From Chloroflexota bacterium (GTDB taxonomy: Bacteria > Chloroflexota > Dehalococcoidia > Dehalococcoidales > JAHJRU01): DNA of 14,065 nt. The notes below the pieces were generated by a model that saw only the letters and a list, made by a program, of their open reading frames with translations, ran no database searches and was not told the origin of the DNA. The stretch covers positions 1-14,065 of the forward strand of contig JAHJRU010000118.1 in assembly GCA_018830745.1 (NCBI GenBank). Direction: 5' to 3'. Of this stretch, positions 1 through 6,158 are shown piece after piece. Within the stretch, counting starts at the first letter, position 1; the number at the start of each line of letters is the position of its first letter. The translations under genes and the position numbers were made by a program.

Positions 1-444
1 AAGCACCATCTGGAACATCGTGCCCCCCTCAGAATACTGCTGGGCAGGCTGGCCGTATCAACCCTCTTTTTTATCCCGGTCCTTCAGGATGTGCTCCGAC
101 GTTACATGGTAGAGATTGAACTGGCCGCCGACCGAAACGCCATCAAGTACCAGGGCGACTGCCGAGGTATAGCACACGCTTTGCACAAGCTGGTAAAAGA
201 ATCTGTGGCGGCACCGACAGCGGGCTTTGCCGTCGGCGCAGTCGATGCTCTGGAGTACCGCCTTGCCTATCTTGCCGGACAGGCACCGCGATATGGCCAC
301 CCGATTTCCTTTAGCCGCCTGGTTTCAAGCTTTCTGGTCATGGCACTGCTTATTGCCAGTATTATGACGCCTCTGACTAGCTCGCATCCGATAGCCGTGA
401 GCGACACGGTATTCGGCTTCATAGGACAGATGGCTATCCTCTAG
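1..444 (+). CDS. BlaR1/M56-type membrane metallopeptidase, 3' end only
   Basis: The reading frame is open from the first base of the window, so the gene starts upstream and only its last 147 residues are seen. The first residues read KHHLEHRAPLRILL, which fits the tail of an HExxH zinc site of the form HE-x-HH, with the HE just outside the window. About 38 residues on, EIELAADRNA fits the third zinc ligand and Asp of M48/M56 peptidases (ExxxD). A hydrophobic stretch (SFLVMALLIASIM) near the C-terminus would be a last membrane helix. Family knowledge: BlaR1/MecR1-like sensors are usually encoded next to a BlaI/MecI-type winged-helix repressor, which they cleave or cause to be cleaved. An inverted repeat at the next promoter fits such a partner, but no repressor gene is visible. 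A plain M48-like peptidase is the alternative. Confidence 0.7.
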   Translation, partial: KHHLEHRAPLRILLGRLAVSTLFFIPVLQDVLRRYMVEIELAADRNAIKYQGDCRGIAHALHKLVKESVAAPTAGFAVGAVDALEYRLAYLAGQAPRYGHPISFSRLVSSFLVMALLIASIMTPLTSSHPIAVSDTVFGFIGQMAIL

Positions 445-504
445 AATCCCATTTCTTGCCTCTATTTCCACTCGACAGCAACCAGTCAAACCCACATCCG
501 CGGC

Positions 505-534
505 TTGACGCCCGCTATCAGAATCTACTATACT
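505..534 (+). promoter_or_regulatory. sigma70-like promoter of the permease-ccdA-resA operon
   Basis: A -35 box TTGACG (505-510) and a -10 box TATACT (529-534) are separated by 18 nt. The expected transcript start near 541 leaves a leader of about 26 nt to the ATG at 567. The ribosome site GGAG (555-558) is 8 nt before that ATG. The 445-504 stretch upstream shows no gene and no clear terminator. Confidence 0.65.
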
Positions 535-546
535 AACATAGTAGAT
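523..546. promoter_or_regulatory. perfect inverted repeat over the -10 box, likely operator
   Basis: ATCTACTAT (523-531) and its exact complement ATAGTAGAT (538-546) flank a 6-nt centre. The left arm covers the first half of the -10 box, so a bound dimer would block RNA polymerase. The TACT/AGTA arms recall BlaI/MecI operators (TACTACATATGTAGTA in staphylococcal mec), although the centre spacing differs. With a BlaR1-like peptidase gene just upstream, a BlaI-type repressor is the natural guess. That assignment is inference; the repeat itself is plain in the sequence. Confidence 0.6.
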
Positions 547-566
547 AATCTTTTGGAGCTCTATAG

Positions 567-1487
567 ATGGCGGATATACTGGCGACCCTCTTCAGGTTCA
601 AGCAATTCTTATTTGAATATGTGCCCTTATTCCTGGCTGCCTGGCTTTGCCTGGCCGTGGCCACCGGGGTGATCACGGCAGTCATGAGAAGAGAGGCTGA
701 CAGCATTTCGGCGGGCAGTCCTCTTCTCAAGCGCAGACCATTACGCTGGCTGTGGCAGTTGCTGTTGGTACTTTTAGGGCAACCCGGCAAGGAAAGCCCG
801 GCGCTAAACTTCAGCGGGTGGCAGTTTTTCGGACTTGCCGCCGCTGTTCCAGGTCTGGTGGCAACATCCCTCATCGGTTCGGAGGCCGTGTGGCTGCGAC
901 TGGTCCTGGCGGCCATTTTTGCCCCGGCCTTAAACCGAATTTTTGTCTCAATAGTCTTACGCAGGATGGAGAACCCTGAAAGGCAACTGCCAGAAACCGG
1001 GCCGTCGGCCTCTCTTGCCGCAGTGCTGGCAACTTTTCAGCCAGCGCCCGGGGAGCGACGGGCTACCATAATTCAAGTCATCTGGAAAGGCTTTACCGGT
1101 CAGGTGGAAAGGGCAGTGATTCCTCTTATCATCGGCTTTGGTCTGGCTTCTGCCGTGACGATTTATGTCCCGTCTCACAGCCTTATTCCCTGGCTGGGCG
1201 AAAGTGCCTGGCCGGGACCCTACCTGGCAGCTGTCCTGGTCACTCCATTCCAGATGGTCGGTGGCGCCGAGGTTGCCCTGGCCTCTGCCATGCTGGTTAA
1301 AGGAGCCAGCCTGGGAACAGCCATGAGCGTCATGCTGGCAGCCCCGGTGGCCGCCTTTTCCATGCTCCGGCAAGTCAGGTCAACCAGAAAAATCAGGACG
1401 GTAGCTCTATACCTCGTCGCTGTCTGGGTCACGGCGGGCACCCTCGGAGCGGCGGTAGACGGAATAGGGCGATTGTTAGATATGTGA
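567..1487 (+). CDS. ArsP-like (DUF318-type) membrane permease
   Basis: A 306-residue protein with about eight hydrophobic segments. It has the two-half layout of the ArsP/DUF318 predicted permeases: an N-terminal helix group, a hydrophilic loop around residues 130-170, and a second helix group. The second half carries the Gly/Ala-rich run GGAEVALASAMLVKGASLGT, then MLAAPVAA, which matches the repeated motif of this family (a Gly-rich 'KG-slgtalaflla-aP' pattern). Family members export metal ions or organo-arsenicals, or have no known substrate; the SO_0444 Cu/Zn efflux branch is another relative. It is the first gene after the 505-534 promoter, with ccdA 33 nt downstream. That placement suggests a role in metal or thiol stress, possibly repressor controlled. 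Substrate cannot be read from the sequence. Confidence 0.7.
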   Translation: MADILATLFRFKQFLFEYVPLFLAAWLCLAVATGVITAVMRREADSISAGSPLLKRRPLRWLWQLLLVLLGQPGKESPALNFSGWQFFGLAAAVPGLVATSLIGSEAVWLRLVLAAIFAPALNRIFVSIVLRRMENPERQLPETGPSASLAAVLATFQPAPGERRATIIQVIWKGFTGQVERAVIPLIIGFGLASAVTIYVPSHSLIPWLGESAWPGPYLAAVLVTPFQMVGGAEVALASAMLVKGASLGTAMSVMLAAPVAAFSMLRQVRSTRKIRTVALYLVAVWVTAGTLGAAVDGIGRLLDM

Positions 1488-1520
1488 CGATGAATTCAGG
1501 ATGGTGAATGAAGGACAAAA

Positions 1521-2264
1521 ATGATCGAGACGTTTGTAGCTAACCTGTCGCTCCTATTACCGTTCGGTTATGCCTTCGGCGCCGGCATGGTTACCACGGT
1601 CAGCCCCTGCGGAATTGCCATGCTGCCTGCTTATGTCTCCCTTCATTTGGAGGAGAGAGATGAAGGCTTTTGGGCCAGGTCTTCGCTGAGGAGAGGCCTC
1701 CGGGCGCTGGCCCTTGGTGTGGTGGTGATATTCGGCTTCGTGGTCTTCTTCGGCGTCATGGGAGCAATCCTGTCTGCGGGAGGGCAATTTCTTCTTCCCT
1801 TTATACCATGGGCAGCCGTACTTATCGGGGTGGTTCTCATAGCCTTGGGCATCTACCTGACGCTCGGAGGCCACGTCTACACTAGCTTGCCGGCGCGCCT
1901 GGCGGCGCACCTGAGCAAGAACGGCACTTTGGGCTTTAAGGGATTCCTTGTCTTTGGCATTACCTACGGGATAGCGGCGCTGAGCTGTACCTTACCCGTT
2001 TTTCTGGCGGTGGTGGGCAGCGCTCTGGCCATGAAGGGTTTCACTTCAGGACTGCTTCAATTCGTCAGCTTCGCCCTGGGAATGGGGTTCATCATTACCC
2101 TGGTTACCATAGGCTCGGCACTGTTCAAGGAAAGCGTCAACCGGTGGCTGCAGCGTCTGGTACCCGTGATAGCCAGGCTCAGCGGTCTGCTGCTGGTCTT
2201 AGCCGGCGGCTATATCCTTTATTTCTGGTTTGTCGTGGGAGACATCCTGCGTTGGACATTCTAG
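1521..2264 (+). CDS. ccdA: CcdA/DsbD-type thiol:disulfide interchange membrane protein
   Basis: A 247-residue polytopic protein with six predicted helices, the usual CcdA size. The two conserved Cys-Pro sites are present: SPCGIAMLPAY (Cys30) in helix 1 and LSCTLPVF (Cys156) in helix 4. In the family these two cysteines carry electrons from cytoplasmic thioredoxin across the membrane to an outward-facing thioredoxin-like partner. The next gene encodes exactly such a partner (ResA/TlpA-like) 19 nt later, so the pair forms a working reductant shuttle. The ATG at 1521 follows AAGGAC (1511-1516). Known roles are apocytochrome c thiol reduction and, in some bacteria, copper handling. The cytochrome assembly genes that should follow are broken here, so the shuttle may now serve other thiol proteins, such as the Cys-rich lipoprotein downstream. 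Confidence 0.9.
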   Translation: MIETFVANLSLLLPFGYAFGAGMVTTVSPCGIAMLPAYVSLHLEERDEGFWARSSLRRGLRALALGVVVIFGFVVFFGVMGAILSAGGQFLLPFIPWAAVLIGVVLIALGIYLTLGGHVYTSLPARLAAHLSKNGTLGFKGFLVFGITYGIAALSCTLPVFLAVVGSALAMKGFTSGLLQFVSFALGMGFIITLVTIGSALFKESVNRWLQRLVPVIARLSGLLLVLAGGYILYFWFVVGDILRWTF

Positions 2265-2283
2265 TGAGAAAAGGAGGAGAAAG

Positions 2284-2850
2284 ATGGGTTTTTGGCGAAA
2301 ACGTAACAGGCTGGATTTTAAGAAGAAAGCCCTGATACTTTTCATCGCTGTGCTTGGACTTCTGGTAGTGCAGGCCTGCGCTTCACCGTCGCAAGCCGTA
2401 CCGGGCGGTCAACAGGGGGCTACCGTCGGCATCAATGTCGGCCAAATAGCCCCCGACTTCACCCTTGCCGACCTCGACGGTAACGAAATCAGCCTGAGCG
2501 ACTTCAGGGGCAAGGCGGTATTCATCAACTTCTGGGCTACCTGGTGCCCGCCCTGCCGTGCCGAGATGCCGGAGATTGAGTCGGTGTACCAGGACTACAA
2601 GGATAAAGGTGCCGTGGTGATTGGCGTGGACATTCGGGAGACGGAGGAACTGGTCCGCGAGTTTATACAGCGCGGCGGCTATCACTGGACCTTTGTCCTG
2701 GATAGTACCGGCGTCGTAGCCGCCGATTACAACATTCAGGCCATCCCCACCAGCTTCTTTATCGACCGGGAAGGGGTGATTCGAGCCGTCAACATCGGCG
2801 CCATGACCAAGCGAGCCATGGAAGATAAACTGGCCGAAGCGATGAGATGA
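2284..2850 (+). CDS. ResA/TlpA-like thioredoxin-fold lipoprotein
   Basis: A 188-residue protein. The start chosen is the ATG at 2284, which follows AGGAGG (2272-2277) by 6 nt; an upstream in-frame start at 2230 would overlap ccdA and lacks a site. Residues 13-32 form a lipoprotein signal ending in VVQAC (Cys32 lipidated), so the protein sits on the outer face of the membrane. The mature part is an AhpC/TSA-Redoxin type thioredoxin fold: VGQIAPDFTLADLDG, then FINFWATWCPPC with redox cysteines 88 and 91, and the cis-Pro loop AIPTSFFID. Family knowledge: ResA/TlpA/CcmG reduce haem-binding thiols in apocytochrome c, fed by CcdA. Its stop overlaps the ATG of the next (broken) resB-like frame as ATGA, the usual sign of a once intact resABC operon. 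Confidence 0.9.
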   Translation: MGFWRKRNRLDFKKKALILFIAVLGLLVVQACASPSQAVPGGQQGATVGINVGQIAPDFTLADLDGNEISLSDFRGKAVFINFWATWCPPCRAEMPEIESVYQDYKDKGAVVIGVDIRETEELVREFIQRGGYHWTFVLDSTGVVAADYNIQAIPTSFFIDREGVIRAVNIGAMTKRAMEDKLAEAMR

Positions 2851-3168
2851 ATGATGGAAGTTCATACCAATCCATAATTAGTCCGTTCTCAATAAAAAGG
2901 CTGTGGCGATTCTTATGTTCGGTGCGGCTGGCGCTGAGAGCGGTGTGGGCCCACACCGCCTGGAGACGCTACTGAGGGGTGGGACCACGAGGAAACGGCC
3001 ACACTGATAACAACCTTGCTCTACGCAAGATACCTGTACAACCACAACCTGAAGGGCTGGCGGGGCACCAGGAGCGCGCTGTTACTCGTTCCGGGCTTCG
3101 TTGCCACCGCGTTCACCTTCTTCGGCAACCTGTTCTTCAGCGGTCTTCACTCCTACTCAGATTTCTAG
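2847..3168 (+). pseudogene. resB-ccsA deletion fusion, frameshifted cytochrome c assembly remnant
   Basis: From the ATG at 2847 (ATGA overlap with the thioredoxin gene) the frame reads MNDGSSYQS... and then KRLWRFLCSVRLAL, the N-terminal signature of ResB/Ccs1 just before its first helix. The next residues jump to AVWAHTAWRRY, the C-terminal region of CcsA/ResC. A stop (TGA, 2973-2975) follows, but deleting the single A at 2975 restores AWRRYWGWDHEET. The frame then runs on through GWRGTRSALLL to GLHSYSDF and a stop at 3166-3168. RYWGWD with the following E-T matches the conserved CcsA motif (RYWGWDPKET), and GLHSY is the usual CcsA end. So most of resB (normally over 400 codons) and the first two thirds of ccsA are missing. 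What remains cannot make either protein. Assembly or base-call error is the alternative. Confidence 0.8.
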
Positions 3169-3223
3169 TCATCTGCGCTTTTGGGGCAAATCGATTCGAA
3201 TAGTCTTCGAGACTGGAGGAACA

Positions 3224-3523
3224 ATGAGAAAAGATAAAAAGAAGGCTGATTTTAGATGGTGGGGGGATTGGTCGGTTTTGTGGATTCTGGGAGGCTTTGC
3301 CCTTACCTACTTCGTTTACATTCCAGTCACCGGGGATAAAGTTCATCCCATTCACTGGCTATTCAGCTTCGGGGGTGGCGTAGCTGCCTACGGCATAGAG
3401 CGCCTGGTTGTCGTAGCGCACCTGGCGCGGGCCCGCTTGAGAAGTACTGGTTTGAAGTATACTAGAGAAAGGGGAGTGAAACGGAGAAGAGGTCACCGTG
3501 ACCAGCAAGCCGGGCAATGGTAG
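3224..3523 (+). CDS. small two-helix membrane protein, unknown function
   Basis: A 99-residue protein starting at the ATG at 3224, 4 nt after GGAGG (3215-3219). The start MRKDKKKADFRWWGD is basic. One membrane helix follows (SVLWILGGFALTYFVYIPV), then a short loop, then a second hydrophobic stretch (HWLFSFGGGVAAYGIERLVVVAHL). After about residue 70 the sequence turns very basic (RARLR..., GVKRRRGHRDQQ). From about 3480 that tail is read out of frame over a histidine-kinase remnant, so the natural C-terminus was probably lost and this end is accidental. I do not recognise a named family. Position after the res/ccs remnant suggests it once belonged to the same operon. Confidence 0.5.
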   Translation: MRKDKKKADFRWWGDWSVLWILGGFALTYFVYIPVTGDKVHPIHWLFSFGGGVAAYGIERLVVVAHLARARLRSTGLKYTRERGVKRRRGHRDQQAGQW

Positions 3524-3551
3524 CACATTTACCATCTGGCTAAAATTCTAA
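3480..3551 (+). pseudogene. histidine kinase C-terminal fragment (first copy)
   Basis: The frame that starts right after a TGA at 3477-3479 reads NGEEVTVTSKPGNG and then STFTIWLKF, followed by TAA at 3549-3551. This is the last strand-turn-strand of a HATPase_c domain (the G-x-G-S-x-F 'G3' box near the end of sensor kinases). Nothing upstream in any frame continues into the rest of a kinase, so about 23 codons are all that remains. It overlaps the 3' end of the small membrane protein in another frame. A second, related fragment lies at 6099-6158. Confidence 0.7.
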
Positions 3552-3575
3552 GCATTCTCTAAGCAAACTCTAAGC
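3548..3575. repeat. three CTAAGC repeats at 11-bp spacing, likely response-regulator box
   Basis: CTAAGC occurs at 3548-3553, 3559-3564 and 3570-3575, each exactly 11 bp after the last, with a T or C-T rich lead (TTCTAAGC, CTCTAAGC, CTCTAAGC). Direct repeats spaced one helical turn apart are the usual target of OmpR/PhoB-type regulators (as in Pho boxes). A possible extended -10 (TGGTATCCT, 3593-3601) lies about 20 bp downstream, in the position expected for an activator-dependent promoter of the gene starting at 3734. No response regulator gene is visible; the adjoining kinase fragment hints that one once was. Confidence 0.5.
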
Positions 3576-3591
3576 TGCTTTTAATCAACTG

Positions 3592-3612
3592 CTGGTATCC
3601 TTTATATACCAG
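3592..3612. repeat. 7-bp inverted repeat in leader of the PCYCGC lipoprotein gene
   Basis: CTGGTAT (3592-3598) and ATACCAG (3606-3612) are exact complements around a 7-nt A/T-rich centre. The left arm overlaps the possible -10 box TATCCT (3596-3601). It could be an operator or a weak hairpin at the start of the transcript. The rest of the gene-free stretch 3613-3733 holds only a short palindrome (AGGTGCCACCT, near 3660-3670) and no terminator. Confidence 0.35.
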
Positions 3613-3733
3613 AGAGCAATGAAGTACCTGGGGTGACGTTGTCCACTACATAGATGTGGAGGTGCCACCTTAGAAGCTTGTCAAATGCAGACTCGAAAGT
3701 GTGCTAGGATACAACGTCTACCGGAGATTTAGG

Positions 3734-4627
3734 ATGGTAATATTGAGAAAGGGAGAAGTTTATACCTGGCAAAGCATCTGGGGTCGGGTTTACAAGCATG
3801 GCAGAGTCATATCCTCAGCTGCCCTTCTTGTCCTCGTTAGCATTCTTTTACTCCTTGCCTCCTGCTCATCTGGTCAAAGCATGCCCACCACCTCAGAAGC
3901 ACCAGTTTCGGCCAACGCCACGCCACAAAGGGAATTCCCTTCCTTTGCCTATAATTCCGCCCAGGTATTACAGGCCTACAAAACGGCAGTGCAGATCCCT
4001 GAGTTGCTACCACTGATGCCCTGCTACTGCAATTGCGGTGAGGCACACGGACACAAAAGCCTGAAGGACTGCTTCTTCAAGGAAGATGGCTCTCTAAATG
4101 ATCACGGAGCCTTCTGTGAGGTCTGCGACATGGAGGTGGCAGACCTCGCAAAGTGGCAGGGGGAGGGCTACTCTTTGGAGCAAATCCGGGGGCTTATCGA
4201 AGAAAAGTATCATGATTATGGTAAGCCTACAGACACCGCCCCATTCGTACACATTGATCTGGAGACTACACCAAAATTAACAATATCGGAATCCACTGTA
4301 GGACCTGGAATCTTCTTCGACGAGGACTCAGTCGATACGTGGAACGTGCCACTCGGGGCACGAATAAGCTACAGCTTCCACTTTAAGAACGTAGGTGAGA
4401 ACCCGCTAACAGTAACAGACACCTGGGCAGGGGCGATGGATGCATGTTGACCAAATATGCCTATCGTAGGTTCTACGACACTGCAACCCGGCGAAGAAAG
4501 CACTCTGACAATAGCAGAGCATCCCAGGACGATGCCGCATATACTTGAGATAGCCGTGAGAGCAAACTACCCTTCGGAAGCGGAGAAGAATATATATCTT
4601 AGGCTTGAACACTCACCCCCAGAGTGA
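3734..4627 (+). CDS. PCYCGC-motif lipoprotein with in-frame TGA, candidate selenoprotein
   Basis: Read through the TGA at 4448-4450, this encodes 297 residues; stopped there it has 238. The ATG at 3734 follows GGAG (3723-3726) by 7 nt. A lipoprotein signal ends at LLLLASC (Cys44). Residues 96-132 hold PCYCNCG, then GHKSLKDCFF and HGAFCEVCD (Cys97, 99, 101, 113, 128, 131), matching the PCYCGC family (Pfam PF13798), a Cys-rich exported family of unknown or metal/redox role. The C-terminal part (about 190-297) resembles a DUF1573-like beta-sandwich: SYSFHFKNVGENPLTVTD, then AMDAC-TGA-PNMPIVGSTTL and LQPGEESTLTI. From memory, relatives have a Cys-Cys-Pro at this site, so TGA stands where Cys is expected (residue 239). 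The frame stays coding for 58 codons after TGA, and a SECIS-like hairpin follows. Alternatives are a nonsense mutation or base-call error. Confidence 0.7.
4448..4485 (+). promoter_or_regulatory. candidate bacterial SECIS hairpin after in-frame TGA
   Basis: After the TGA (4448-4450), TCGTA (4464-4468) pairs with TACGA (4474-4478) around the loop GGTTC, whose G and C can also pair to leave GTT. A lower TGC/GCA stem (4458-4460 with 4483-4485) encloses it across a small internal loop. There are 18 nt between the TGA and the GGU, the same as in E. coli fdhF, where GGU in the loop contacts SelB. A bulged U as in fdhF is not obvious. Loop start with G and a distance of 16-37 nt are known rules for bacterial SECIS elements. 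Confidence 0.6.
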
Positions 4628-4643
4628 GACCCTGGCTTTGTGT

Positions 4644-6098
4644 ATGCCGAGATTAAGACTTTGGAAAGCTGACTCCTCATCTATGATTGCCCCAAATCAA
4701 AAAGAAGACCCTGCCTGGGAGCAGAGTGAGGACGCTATTCTTGACTTGTTCAGGTTCACAGTTGTCAGGAGGTTCTTCTCCAGCCGGGCTTATCCTCTTG
4801 CTTTCCAGATAGGGGCAAGCCTCGTATTCGCCGCCATAATCGCCTACGGCTTTCTGGGTCCACCTCACGGCGAAGACAACTTTGCGGTGGTAGTGACCTG
4901 GATGCTGTGGTGGTTGCTTCTGCCTTTTTCTTTTGTTTTCCTCGCCAGGCTGTGGTGTGGGGTTTGCCCCCTGGGAGCCACAAGTGACATGATGCAAAAG
5001 GTGTTCGCTTATAAGCGGCGGGCACCGGCAGCGTTATTCAGGAAAGCTGGCACTTGGATAGCTGGTCTGTCCTTCCTTGGCCTTGCCTGGGCCGGAATGT
5101 TGTGGCAGTTCGACGATAAGCCTAGGGCAACAGCAATCATTCTTTTATCGCTCCTGTTTGCCACCATTCTAATTAGCCTAATCTATGAACGGCGCACCTG
5201 GTGTCGTTACCTGTGCCCCCTGGGGCTCATGGCCGCACTCTATTCTATGGTCTCATTCGTCGGCCTGCGTTCAAACCGCAAGCTTTGCCGGAATGCGTGT
5301 AAGTCAACCAGATGTTACGAAGTCCGGGGTCAAATAGAAGGTTGTCCTATGTTCGAAGTTCCCGGAGTCATGGATAGCAACCGCGATTGCAACCTGTGTG
5401 GCAAATGTATCAAGCACTGCCCCCAGCAATCGATGCGTCTTCTTTTGCGCCGCCCTGTTGCCGAACTCTGGCAACGGTGGCAACCAACTAAAGGCGAGGC
5501 ATTCTTTGTTATGGTTCTGATGGCTTTGGTTTTCTTCGAAGTGGTGCGAATGACACCGCTATATCCCGATTACATGAAGCAGCTCATGGAAGCCAATATC
5601 ATGGCAAATTACAATCTCGTCCTCTCACTGAGCCTGTTAACTCTAGTCGGCATTACCACCGTATCCTATGGATTAAGCTCCCGCCTTTCCAGCTTGGCAA
5701 TGGGGAGAGCCAAGGGAAAAACTCTAATGCGATACGCTTATGCTTACATCCCAATCGTTCTGGCGGGTTACCTGGGGGCGGCAATCCAGCACCTGGCCGT
5801 GTATGGGGTGAGAGCAACGAAGGTGGCAATAAACCAACTGGCTGTTTCATCCACAGTATTTGACTTACCCGCGGTGGCCCGGGAGGCAACTTATGCAATG
5901 GATCCACTTCTCAAAACCATTCAACTGCTAATTTTGGCGTTGGGCACCCTCGGTGCTCTATATGCCTGCTTGAAAATAGCCAAACAAAGCAGTAACCCAC
6001 GGGCGCTAGCAACGGCATTTCCACATCTAATCTTGATCGGGGTCTTCTCACTTTCTCTCTTCTTCTTGTTTCTTCTCCCGATGGGTCTGCTTCATTAA
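4644..6098 (+). CDS. NapH/YccM/NosR-like polytopic iron-sulfur membrane protein
   Basis: A 484-residue protein from the ATG at 4644; a TTG at 4605 or an ATG at 4683 are also possible, since none has a strong ribosome site. Several helices surround the twin motifs WCGVCPLGATSD (Cys105, 108) and WCRYLCPLG (Cys187, 191), the CxxxCP-type signatures of NapH/NosR-like electron-transfer proteins. Next come a Cys cluster (LCRNACKSTRC, then EGCPMF) and a ferredoxin motif CNLCGKCIKHCP (Cys249, 252, 255, 259). Further helices fill the second half. Such proteins pass electrons from the quinone pool or cytoplasm across the membrane to outward-facing redox partners. It begins 16 nt after the stop of the Cys-rich lipoprotein, so the two are probably co-translated, and the lipoprotein is the obvious partner. 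There is no FMN-binding domain, so it is not full NosR/RdhC. Donor and acceptor are unknown. Confidence 0.8.
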   Translation: MPRLRLWKADSSSMIAPNQKEDPAWEQSEDAILDLFRFTVVRRFFSSRAYPLAFQIGASLVFAAIIAYGFLGPPHGEDNFAVVVTWMLWWLLLPFSFVFLARLWCGVCPLGATSDMMQKVFAYKRRAPAALFRKAGTWIAGLSFLGLAWAGMLWQFDDKPRATAIILLSLLFATILISLIYERRTWCRYLCPLGLMAALYSMVSFVGLRSNRKLCRNACKSTRCYEVRGQIEGCPMFEVPGVMDSNRDCNLCGKCIKHCPQQSMRLLLRRPVAELWQRWQPTKGEAFFVMVLMALVFFEVVRMTPLYPDYMKQLMEANIMANYNLVLSLSLLTLVGITTVSYGLSSRLSSLAMGRAKGKTLMRYAYAYIPIVLAGYLGAAIQHLAVYGVRATKVAINQLAVSSTVFDLPAVAREATYAMDPLLKTIQLLILALGTLGALYACLKIAKQSSNPRALATAFPHLILIGVFSLSLFFLFLLPMGLLH

Positions 6099-6158
6099 GG
6101 AAGCACGTTTACCATCCTGTTGAAACTCGGCAACCCAAGCGAAACAAAAGCCTTATAA
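6099..6158 (+). pseudogene. histidine kinase C-terminal fragment (second copy)
   Basis: Directly after the TAA of the NapH-like gene, and in its frame, the sequence reads GSTFTILLKLGNPSETKAL and stops at 6156-6158. GSTFTI is the terminal HATPase_c box of a sensor kinase, as in the fragment at 3480-3551 (GSTFTIWLKF). The coding match begins exactly at the stop codon, so the junction between the NapH gene and kinase remnant is sharp. No other kinase sequence is nearby. Confidence 0.6.

Noticed and set aside
58..300. Open frame on the - strand across the M56 gene
   Set aside because: It mirrors the coding frame of a recognisable peptidase, has no ribosome site and no family resemblance.
2973..2975. 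Second in-frame TGA as another selenocysteine codon
   Set aside because: Reading through in the same frame gives nonsense, while removing one A restores the CcsA motif RYWGWD in the next frame, so it is a frameshift, not a recoding site.
2979..3203. 74-codon + strand frame over the ccsA relic
   Set aside because: It is the wrong frame of the CcsA-like sequence; the frame one base over carries the conserved motif and the true stop.
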